12,166 bases of DNA, from assembly GCA_051657745.1 (NCBI GenBank), contig JBOFLG010000104.1, positions 1 through 12,166 on the forward strand. Direction: 5' to 3'. Of this stretch, positions 1 to 4,969 are shown in pieces. A program made the position numbers and the translations under genes. Position 1 is the first letter of the stretch; each line of letters starts with the position of its first letter. The DNA comes from JBOFLG01 sp051657745. Its GTDB lineage: Bacteria > Actinomycetota > Actinomycetes > Actinomycetales > Dermatophilaceae. A model generated the notes under the pieces. The model did no database searches. It saw nothing but the letters and a program-made list of their open reading frames with translations, and was not told the DNA's origin.

Positions 1-1
1 A

Positions 2-127
2 CGCGCCAACGCCCTGTTGAAAACCGGGTGGAAAGCACTCCGCCGCATCACCCTGTGCCCCTGGCGAATCGGCCCAGTCACAGCAGCCGCTCTCGTCCTC
101 ACCACCATGCAACGAGGCCGCTGGTGA
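2..127 (+). CDS. DDE transposase, C-terminal end (cut by left window edge)
   Basis: An open frame enters from the left edge and ends at TGA 125-127, giving 41 residues. They begin RANALLKTGWKALRRI and continue with LCPWRIG and TAAALVL before the stop. From memory, this pattern (Glu/Arg-Ala-Asn-Ala-Leu-Leu-Lys, then Leu-Arg-Arg-Ile/Val, then Cys-Pro-Trp-Arg-Ile-Gly and a hydrophobic Ala-Ala-Leu-Val-Leu end) is typical of the C-terminus of IS5-like DDE transposases. The catalytic residues would lie outside the window, so I cannot tell whether the element is intact or a remnant. It reads toward nuoA, which starts 238 bases downstream. Family assignment is from similarity to remembered sequences only. 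Confidence 0.6.
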   Translation, partial: RANALLKTGWKALRRITLCPWRIGPVTAAALVLTTMQRGRW

Positions 128-149
128 GAAAACCTCAATAGGAGTCAAC

Positions 150-186
150 TAAGGAATCCCCCTGAGTATCGTAAGGAATCTCCCTG
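150..186. repeat. Two 15-base direct repeats downstream of the transposase end
   Basis: TAAGGAATCCCCCTG (150-164) and TAAGGAATCTCCCTG (172-186) match at 14 of 15 bases with a 22-base period, about two helical turns. They are less GC-rich than the surroundings. They begin 23 bases after the transposase stop, so they could include the right end of the insertion sequence, or be a repeated regulator site upstream of nuoA. The left end of the element is not visible, so terminal inverted repeats cannot be tested. Confidence 0.6.
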
Positions 187-213
187 TTTCGTGAGGCTGC
201 GCCCTGGGTTCAG

Positions 214-233
214 CCCGGATCCGCGGAGCCGGG
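214..233. repeat. Imperfect 20-bp palindrome between transposase and nuoA
   Basis: CCCGGAT, then the self-complementary CCGCGG, then AGCCGGG. Nine of ten base pairs are complementary, with one A/G mismatch. It has no T-run after it, so it is not a standard intrinsic terminator. In DNA this GC-rich such palindromes can arise by chance. The remaining bases of the 128-364 gene-free stretch, outside the repeats listed separately, show nothing I can name. Confidence 0.3.
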
Positions 234-316
234 GTCGTGGGGGTAGGTGGTTCGTGGTTGGCCTCAGGGAACTGCGGGTCACGTGGGTGCCATCGTGACG
301 GCGAGGTGGTGAAGGG

Positions 317-347
317 CCGCCCGTTCCGGCTGTGCGCGAACGGGCGG
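317..347. promoter_or_regulatory. Perfect 10-bp inverted repeat just upstream of nuoA (operator or 5' hairpin)
   Basis: CCGCCCGTTC (317-326) and GAACGGGCGG (338-347) are perfect reverse complements separated by 11 bases. The half-site centres are 21 bp apart, two helical turns, which suits a dimeric DNA-binding protein on one face. The right arm ends 3 bases before a candidate -10 box (TACCCT, 351-356) and 17 bases before the nuoA ATG. If transcription starts near the ATG, the repeat lies in promoter DNA and would act as an operator. If transcription starts upstream, it would form an RNA hairpin near the nuoA start. Confidence 0.55.
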
Positions 348-350
348 GGC

Positions 351-356
351 TACCCT
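351..356 (+). promoter_or_regulatory. Candidate -10 box of nuoA (leaderless or nearly so)
   Basis: TACCCT fits the actinobacterial TAnnnT -10 pattern and ends 8 bases before the nuoA ATG at 365, which would put the transcription start at or just before the start codon. No good -35 hexamer is seen 16-18 bases upstream. A convincing Shine-Dalgarno sequence is also missing, which fits leaderless translation. Confidence 0.35.
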
Positions 357-364
357 GGTGACCT

Positions 365-730
365 ATGGAGGGCTATGTCGGGGTCGCTGCGGTTGTGCTG
401 GCTGGGGTGCTCCTCGTCGCTGCTGCGATGGGGGCGCGGCGGCTCGTTGCGCCCCGCGCGGTCACCGACACGGGCCGTCTCCCGTACGAGTCCGGCGTCG
501 ACCCGGTGGGTGCCGGCTGGGCGCAGTCGCAGATCCGGTACGTCGCCTTCGCCTTTCTCTACGTGGTGTTCGCCGTGGATGCGGTGTACCTGTTCCCCTG
601 GGCGCTGGTGGCCCGCGATGCCGAACTAGGCATGGCGGCATTCCTCGAAGTCCTCGCCTTCGTCAGCATCGTGCTCGTCGGGCTGGTGCACGCCGCCAGG
701 CGCGGCCTGCTCCGCTGGGACGCGACATGA
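365..730 (+). CDS. nuoA: NADH-quinone oxidoreductase subunit A (NuoA)
   Basis: A small membrane subunit of complex I, 121 residues, with three hydrophobic segments at about residues 5-24, 57-80 and 90-110. The TM1-TM2 loop carries PYESGVDPVGAG (residues 40-51), the NuoA/ND3 loop signature, and TM2 ends in YLFPWA (75-80). The usual FDVE motif in TM2 reads FAVD here (residues 69-72), so the conserved Asp is Ala and the Glu is shortened to Asp. Those acidic residues sit near the proton/quinone coupling path in classical complex I. The ATG at 365 was chosen because it starts at the first hydrophobic segment and follows a candidate -10 box. The stop overlaps the nuoB start (ATGA, 727-730), so the two are translationally coupled. 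Confidence 0.93.
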   Translation: MEGYVGVAAVVLAGVLLVAAAMGARRLVAPRAVTDTGRLPYESGVDPVGAGWAQSQIRYVAFAFLYVVFAVDAVYLFPWALVARDAELGMAAFLEVLAFVSIVLVGLVHAARRGLLRWDAT

Positions 731-1326
731 CCGACCCCGGCTCAATCGCCACGCCCGTCGACCTCCCGATGCCTCGGGTCGGCCCGGTGGCCGAGCACGC
801 GCCCAAGCCGATCCGCGTCATCCTCAACTGGGGTCGGCGCTACAGCCTGTGGGTGTTCAACTTCGGGTTGGCCTGCTGCGCCATCGAATTCATCGCCTCC
901 TCGATGGGCCGGCACGACTTCATCCGGCTCGGCGTCATCCCGTTTGCGCCCGGGCCGCGACAGGCCGACCTGATGGTCATCTCCGGCACGGTCACCGACA
1001 AGATGGCGCCTGCGATTCGCCGCCTCTACGACCAGATGCCGGAGCCGAAGTACGTCATCAGTTTCGGGGCGTGCTCGAATTCCGGTGGCCCGTATTGGGA
1101 TTCCTACTCGGTCACCAAGGGTGTCGACCAAGTGGTGCCGGTCGATGTGTACGTGCCCGGGTGCCCGCCGCGCCCGGAGGCGCTGCTGCAGGGCATCATC
1201 CGGCTACAGGAGAAGATCGCCGCCGAGCGGGTCAGCGGCGCGGCCATCGCGCAACGGCGACGATACGCGGGCCACCGCGTGGCGGATGCCGCCGACGTCA
1301 CCCGCCCGCTGGTGTCGCCCCAGTGA
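727..1326 (+). CDS. nuoB: NADH-quinone oxidoreductase subunit B (NuoB), N2 cluster protein
   Basis: Encodes 199 residues of the PSST/NuoB subunit, which holds the terminal [4Fe-4S] cluster N2 that normally passes electrons to quinone. All four ligands are visible: the tandem Cys50-Cys51 in FGLACCAIEF, Cys116 in GACSNSGG and Cys146 in VPGCPPRPEA. The core block PRQADLMVISGTVTDKMAP (residues 77-95) is also typical. The ORF frame is open upstream, but the ATG at 727 overlaps the nuoA stop and gives normal length. The roughly 35 residues after the core are Arg/Ala-rich and variable. The usual partner, NuoD, is not encoded in the window. nuoB is the last nuo gene before the phoX/toxin interruption, and no strong terminator is seen after it. 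Confidence 0.97.
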   Translation: MTDPGSIATPVDLPMPRVGPVAEHAPKPIRVILNWGRRYSLWVFNFGLACCAIEFIASSMGRHDFIRLGVIPFAPGPRQADLMVISGTVTDKMAPAIRRLYDQMPEPKYVISFGACSNSGGPYWDSYSVTKGVDQVVPVDVYVPGCPPRPEALLQGIIRLQEKIAAERVSGAAIAQRRRYAGHRVADAADVTRPLVSPQ

Positions 1327-1403
1327 TCCAGTGGCGCCGGGCGAGGCCGCCGGTCGCTCGGTGATGGTGGCCGCCACTTGGGGTTGAGTCGTTCCCACGC
1401 GTC

Positions 1404-1436
1404 CGTCATCCAACGGTCACCTGACGTTCTCGCAGG
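1404..1436 (+). promoter_or_regulatory. Candidate PHO box (three 11-bp units) upstream of phoX
   Basis: Three consecutive 11-base units, CGTCATCCAAC, GGTCACCTGAC and GTTCTCGCAGG, match 8, 9 and 9 of 11 positions of the Streptomyces PhoP direct-repeat consensus G(G/T)TCAYYYR(G/C)G as I remember it. They end 76 bases before the phoX start. A weak TACCGT at 1465-1470 could be the -10 box, which would place the repeats around -73 to -41, a usual activator position. One caution: the first unit contains CGTCATCC, a word that is frequent all over this window. Phosphate-starvation control would suit the downstream gene. The remainder of 1327-1512 shows no gene. Confidence 0.4.
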
Positions 1437-1512
1437 TTTCCCGCCGGTTGCCCAGCGGGCCGCCTACCGTCATCGTCGGGACCGATCGCCAGCCGCTCGA
1501 CGGGAGACCACC

Positions 1513-3585
1513 GTGCACCCTGCCTCCGAGAACCGCCGACACCTCCACCTGACGCCGCACGCCCGCGGAAAGCGAAGCCCGGTTACCTGTCGGCTGAAGT
1601 GCGGCGACGCGTGCGCTCAGCCGGTACCGAACACCAGCGCGAACGACTACTTCCCTGAGGTGGCCTCCCGGGCCCTGGCCCGCCGCGCGGTCCTCGGCGG
1701 GGTCGGTGCCGGCGCGCTCGCCATCGCCGTCGGGGGCGCCACTCCGGCCGCGGCGGCGGCCCCGGGTGCGAGCAGCACGCTCGCCGGGGCAGCCCGTGGG
1801 CGGGGTCTGCGGTTCGCCCCGATCCTCCCCGTGCCCAGCACCGTGGATGCCGTGACGGTGCCCCGCGGCTGGACGTGGTCGACCGTCATCCGCTGGGGCG
1901 ACCCGCTGTTCGCCGACTCGCCCGAGTTCGACCCGACGGCGCAGACCGGCGCGAGTCAGGAGCAGCAGTTCGGTTACAACTGCGACTACCTCGACGTCAT
2001 CCCGATGGGCCGAAACGGCACGCGAGCGTTGGGTGTGGTGAACCACGAGTACACCAACGAGAACATCATGTTCGCGCCCACCGAGGACGCCGCTGCGCTC
2101 GAGGAGCACAAGCGGGTGGCGATGGCGGCCCACGGCCTCAGTGTGGTCGAGTTGCGCCGCCGCGGTACCGGCCGGCCCTACCGCTACGTGCGCGGCTCGG
2201 AGTACAACCGCCGCATCACCGCGATGACCCCGTTCCGCCTCAGCGGCCCAGTCGCCGGCAGCGACCTGGTGACAACCGCCGCGGACCCCGAGGGCCGCAC
2301 CGTGCTCGGCACGATCAACAACTGCGCGGGTGGCACGACACCATGGGGCACGGTGCTGTCCGGTGAGGAGAACTTCAACCAGTACTTCGTGGCCGGCGAG
2401 TCCGAGGCCAACGAGCGGTACGGCATCCCCACCGACGAGAACGACAACCGGGCCTGGTGGACTGTCGAGCCGCGCTTCGACGCTCGCATCGCCGGCAACG
2501 AGAACGAGGTCAACCGGTTCGGGTGGATCGTCGAGGTCGACCCGTTCGACCCCGAGTCCACTCCGGTCAAACACACCGCGATGGGCCGCTTCAAACACGA
2601 GGGCGCCACCATCCGGATCGCCCGCGACGGCCGCGCGGTCGCCTATATGGGCGACGACGAGCGCTTCGAGTACCTCTACAAGTTCGTCTCGTCGACGAAG
2701 ATGCGCACGGGCAACAGCCCGGATGCGAGGCGGCACAACAAGGCCCTGCTCAACGAGGGCGACCTCTACGTCGCGAAGTTCACCGGCGACAGCCCGGCGG
2801 GCGAGATCGACGGCACTGGCCTCCTCCCCGAGGACGACGCGTTCGACGGCCGCGGCCAGTGGCTGCCGCTCGTCGAGGACGGCGAGTCGAAGGTGCCGGG
2901 GATGACGGTCCAGGAGGTGCTCGTCACCACCCGCCTGGCCGCCGACCTGGTCGGCGCCACCAAGATGGACCGCCCCGAGGACGTGCAGCCGAGCCCGGTC
3001 ACGGGGCGCATCTACGCCGCGCTGACGAACAACAGCCAGCGCGGCGTCGAGGGCAACCCGGGCGCCGACGAGGCCAACCCGCGCACCCCCAACCGGGACG
3101 GCCACGTGCTCGAGATCGTCGAGTACCGCGAGGATGCCCTCGCGACGACCTTCTCGTGGAACCTGCTGCTCGTCTGCGGGGCGCCGGGCACGGCCGGCAC
3201 CTACTTCGGCGGGTACCAGGGCCCGGTGTCGCCGATCGCCTGCCCCGACAACGTCACCTTCGACGAGTCCGGCACACTCTGGGTCTCCACCGACGGCCAG
3301 CCCGGCAGCATCGGCCTGAACGACGCGCTGCACCGGGTGACCCTGAACGGCCCGGGCCGCGGCAAGGTCGAGCAGTTCCTCGCGGTGCCCCGAGATGCCG
3401 AGACCTGTGGCCCCACCATCCGGGCGAGTGAGGAGATGGTGTTCGTCAGCGTGCAGCACCCTGGTGAGGAGGGGTCCTGGGCGGAGCCCACCAGTTTCTT
3501 TCCCGACTATGCCGAGCCCGGGTCGCTGTCGCGCGGCGCGTGGGGCGGGCCGCGCCCCAGCGTCATCCAGGTCTACCGAGACTGA
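1513..3585 (+). CDS. phoX: PhoX-family (DUF839) alkaline phosphatase, Tat-exported
   Basis: Encodes 690 residues of a PhoX-type phosphatase, a calcium/iron enzyme that releases phosphate from organic phosphoesters outside the membrane. The N-terminus has the family segment VTCRLKCGDACAQPVPNTS, followed by a twin-arginine (Arg57-Arg58), a hydrophobic stretch to about residue 80 and an Ala-rich cleavage region, as expected for Tat export of a folded metalloenzyme. Core blocks follow: GYNCDYLDVIP, NHEYTNENIM, INNCAGGTTPWGTVLSGEEN (Cys271, Glu285-Glu286), FKHEGATIR, AYMGDDERFEYLYKFVSS, KMDRPEDVQPSP, ALTNNS and SPIACPDNVTFD. Length and block order suggest an intact enzyme. The GTG at 1513 was chosen because GGGAG (1502-1506) lies 6 bases upstream; an in-frame start at 1378 would add unrelated residues. 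phoX sits between nuoB and nuoC, with a candidate PHO box of its own. Confidence 0.95.
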   Translation: MHPASENRRHLHLTPHARGKRSPVTCRLKCGDACAQPVPNTSANDYFPEVASRALARRAVLGGVGAGALAIAVGGATPAAAAAPGASSTLAGAARGRGLRFAPILPVPSTVDAVTVPRGWTWSTVIRWGDPLFADSPEFDPTAQTGASQEQQFGYNCDYLDVIPMGRNGTRALGVVNHEYTNENIMFAPTEDAAALEEHKRVAMAAHGLSVVELRRRGTGRPYRYVRGSEYNRRITAMTPFRLSGPVAGSDLVTTAADPEGRTVLGTINNCAGGTTPWGTVLSGEENFNQYFVAGESEANERYGIPTDENDNRAWWTVEPRFDARIAGNENEVNRFGWIVEVDPFDPESTPVKHTAMGRFKHEGATIRIARDGRAVAYMGDDERFEYLYKFVSSTKMRTGNSPDARRHNKALLNEGDLYVAKFTGDSPAGEIDGTGLLPEDDAFDGRGQWLPLVEDGESKVPGMTVQEVLVTTRLAADLVGATKMDRPEDVQPSPVTGRIYAALTNNSQRGVEGNPGADEANPRTPNRDGHVLEIVEYREDALATTFSWNLLLVCGAPGTAGTYFGGYQGPVSPIACPDNVTFDESGTLWVSTDGQPGSIGLNDALHRVTLNGPGRGKVEQFLAVPRDAETCGPTIRASEEMVFVSVQHPGEEGSWAEPTSFFPDYAEPGSLSRGAWGGPRPSVIQVYRD
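3541..3559. other. Short stem-loop at the 3' end of phoX
   Basis: TGGGGCG (3541-3547) and CGCCCCA (3553-3559) form a 7-bp perfect stem with a 5-base loop, 24 bases before the phoX stop. There is no T-run. The convergent gap between phoX and the toxin (3586-3614) is only 29 bases and contains no clear terminator, so this hairpin might help define the mRNA end. Chance is a real alternative at this GC content. Confidence 0.25.
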
Positions 3586-3614
3586 CCCGCCGGCGCGTCA
3601 GGGCCGGGCCGCAG

Positions 3615-3920
3615 TTATGCGGGCTCGAGGTCGTAGGCGCTGAGGATCGCCTCGGTCAGTTGTGCTTCCTGGTCGGCGAGAAGGTAGCCAACGCGGCCGA
3701 GCACGTCTTCCTTGCGCACCGTGGTAACGAGGTCGCAGTTGACGACGCTGTCGTGGTCGAGTCCGTTGCGCCGGCCCACGGGCACCTCGGTGCTCAGGCC
3801 ACGGACGCGGGTGACGACCGGCGCGACCGTCACCTGGTTCAGCGCGGGGATGACGACGCTCCGAGTGAGCAGAACCGCAGGGCGAACCTTGTCCAGGCTC
3901 ACCCAGTGGATGGGGCGCAT
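3615..3920 (-). CDS. mazF: MazF/PemK-family toxin (mRNA interferase)
   Basis: Encodes 101 residues, reading from ATG at 3920-3918 to TAA at 3617-3615. The first strand MRPIHWVSLDKVRPAVLLTR resembles the MazF fold's opening strands with the conserved Arg-Pro (13-14) before a hydrophobic strand. It is followed by VTVAPVVTRVRGLSTEVPVG (30-49) with Thr37, then NGLDHDSVVNCD (52-63) and a C-terminal helix ending in AYDLE. This is the short MazF type common in mycobacteria and relatives, in which the loop after strand 1 is brief. Such enzymes cut single-stranded RNA at short sequences; the target here cannot be read from the sequence. The start codon overlaps the antitoxin stop by one base (TGATG), a typical coupled toxin-antitoxin arrangement. 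Confidence 0.88.
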   Translation of the reverse strand: MRPIHWVSLDKVRPAVLLTRSVVIPALNQVTVAPVVTRVRGLSTEVPVGRRNGLDHDSVVNCDLVTTVRKEDVLGRVGYLLADQEAQLTEAILSAYDLEPA

Positions 3921-4162
3921 CAGCGGTCGTGCTCGGAGAGGTCGACCGGGCGGCTACTGGTGCGGGCCGCGATCGCGTCGGCCTCTGCGTCTGTACTGGT
4001 TGCGTAGATGGCGGCATCCGCTTCGGCTCGGCGTCGGCGCTGCTCGCGGTGGAGGGCTATCGCCACCGCCTCGGCGCGACTCCGCACCCGTCCCTGGCCT
4101 ACCTCCGCGTCGACGAAGGCCACGAGGGCGTCGGGAAGCCGAACGGTGATTTGCACTGCCAT
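3920..4162 (-). CDS. Ribbon-helix-helix antitoxin (MazE-like)
   Basis: Encodes 80 residues, from ATG at 4162-4160 to TGA at 3922-3920, immediately upstream of the toxin. The N-terminus MAVQITVRLPDALVAFVDAE is a ribbon-helix-helix DNA-binding motif: a beta strand with alternating polar residues, then two helices around SRAEAVAIALHRE. The C-terminal half is charged and likely disordered (RRRRAEAD, then an acidic and Ser/Thr-rich stretch), the usual toxin-wrapping tail. Such antitoxins bind their own promoter, alone or with toxin. The frame stays open upstream, but the ATG at 4162 gives the standard length and is preceded 6 bases earlier by a -10-like TATGGT. A leaderless start is therefore likely. 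Family is confident; the exact subfamily is not. Confidence 0.85.
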   Translation of the reverse strand: MAVQITVRLPDALVAFVDAEVGQGRVRSRAEAVAIALHREQRRRRAEADAAIYATSTDAEADAIAARTSSRPVDLSEHDR

Positions 4163-4168
4163 CCCATC

Positions 4169-4174
4169 ACCATA
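4169..4174 (-). promoter_or_regulatory. Candidate -10 box of the antitoxin-toxin operon
   Basis: On the minus strand TATGGT is followed by exactly six bases (GATGGG) and then the antitoxin ATG at 4162. This spacing puts the transcription start at the start codon, the same leaderless arrangement seen at nuoC. No clear -35 hexamer is visible. Confidence 0.45.
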
Positions 4175-4260
4175 CCGTGCTGGGATTCGCTCGGCGGGAC
4201 AGCCTTCGTCCCGACCCACTCTTCTCGCCACGCATCGCGCGGCGGCTGAGACCGACCACC

Positions 4261-4316
4261 CGTCAGCACCGGGCCGTGGTGACCGGGACGTCAGCACCGG
4301 GCCGTGGTGACCGGGC
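4261..4316. repeat. 28-bp tandem direct repeat in the toxin-antitoxin/nuoC divergent region (operator candidate)
   Basis: Two copies of a 28-base unit lie head to tail at 4261-4288 and 4289-4316. They are identical except for the last base (A in the first, C in the second). The unit starts CGTCAGCACCGGG and ends GTGGTGACCGGG(A/C). Inside it the half-sites GTCAGCAC and GTGGTGAC form an imperfect inverted repeat (7 of 8 bases complementary). The array lies 99 bases upstream of the antitoxin start and 131 bases upstream of nuoC. It could bind the ribbon-helix-helix antitoxin or a regulator of nuoC. The rest of 4163-4447 holds no gene. Confidence 0.65.
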
Positions 4317-4435
4317 CGTGGCACGACACCTGGCCGATCATCGTGCGGCCGGTACCACCGAGTGAACTGCGCCGTCGGCCGGTGCTGGCGCTCGGTCGAG
4401 CCGGATGACGTCGGCGCCGTTCCCGTCGGCGCGGA

Positions 4436-4441
4436 TAGGCT
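4436..4441 (+). promoter_or_regulatory. Candidate -10 box of nuoC (leaderless start)
   Basis: TAGGCT fits TAnnnT and is followed by six bases and then the GTG at 4448, so transcription would begin at the start codon. No good Shine-Dalgarno sequence precedes the GTG, which supports leaderless initiation. No convincing -35 element is seen. This would give nuoC-N a promoter separate from that of nuoAB. Confidence 0.45.
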
Positions 4442-4447
4442 GCCGGC

Positions 4448-4969
4448 GTGGCGGACGTGACGCGGGTGGTGGAGCCGGCTGGCTGGCGGGATGCCGTCGC
4501 CGCCGCTCGCGATGACGGCTTCACCTTCTTCGACTGGCTCAGCGCTGCCGATCGCACCGACGACGAGGCGGCATCCGGGTTCGACGTCGTCGTGCATCTC
4601 CTCGACGTGGCCACGCGCGGTGGCCTCCCCGGCATCCTGGTGCGCACCCGGGTCGCCGACGGCGAGTCGCTGCCGTCGGTGACCACGGTGTTCGCCGGTG
4701 CGGCCTGGCACGAGCGGGAGACCCACGAGATGTTCGGCATCCCGTTCACCGGCTTCGACGATGGCACCGGCCGCGGTCTGCGCCCGCTGCTGCTGCCCGA
4801 CGGGTTCGAGGGCACCCCGCTGCGCAAATCCTTCCAGCTCGCCGCGCGCGCCGCCAAGCCCTGGCCCGGCGGCAAGGAGCCGGGGGAAGGACACGACTCG
4901 GCCCGCTCGCCCGGCCGCCGCCGGGTCCAGGCCCCGGGCGTGCCACCGCCGGAGTGGGGTCCACGATGA
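4448..4969 (+). CDS. nuoC: NADH-quinone oxidoreductase subunit C (NuoC, 30-kDa type)
   Basis: Encodes 173 residues of the 30-kDa complex I subunit that normally packs against NuoD and NuoB in the connecting arm. The family signature is WHERETHEMFGIPF (residues 87-100), followed by RPLLLPDGFEGTPLRKSF (to residue 129), with the Pro-Leu-Arg-Lys end conserved. In the usual protein the stretch between these blocks is close to GHPDLRR; here it is GFDDGTGRGLR, so the contact surface is changed. The tail is basic and Pro-rich (KPWPGGKEPGEG, then PPPEWGP). It is a stand-alone NuoC, not a NuoCD fusion. GTG at 4448 was chosen for its position six bases after TAGGCT. Its stop overlaps the nuoH start (ATGA, 4966-4969), leaving no room for nuoD. 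Confidence 0.9.
   Translation: MADVTRVVEPAGWRDAVAAARDDGFTFFDWLSAADRTDDEAASGFDVVVHLLDVATRGGLPGILVRTRVADGESLPSVTTVFAGAAWHERETHEMFGIPFTGFDDGTGRGLRPLLLPDGFEGTPLRKSFQLAARAAKPWPGGKEPGEGHDSARSPGRRRVQAPGVPPPEWGPR

Noticed and set aside
1329..1380. Terminator after nuoB from the AGTGGCG and CGCCACT arms
   Set aside because: The arms are far apart, the stem is short and there is no T-run, so it is not distinguishable from chance in this composition.
1378..1512. Earlier phoX start giving 735 residues
   Set aside because: The added segment is not like PhoX N-termini and covers the presumed promoter; GTG 1513 has a good ribosome-binding site and gives the usual N-terminus.
1417..3459. Long minus-strand open frame of 680 codons opposite phoX
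   Set aside because: It lies antisense to a clear PhoX and its residues are Arg/Ala/Val/His-rich without any family pattern. Long antisense frames are expected in very GC-rich genes.
4261..4316. CRISPR-like repeats
   Set aside because: There are only two head-to-tail copies with no spacer between them and no cas genes nearby.
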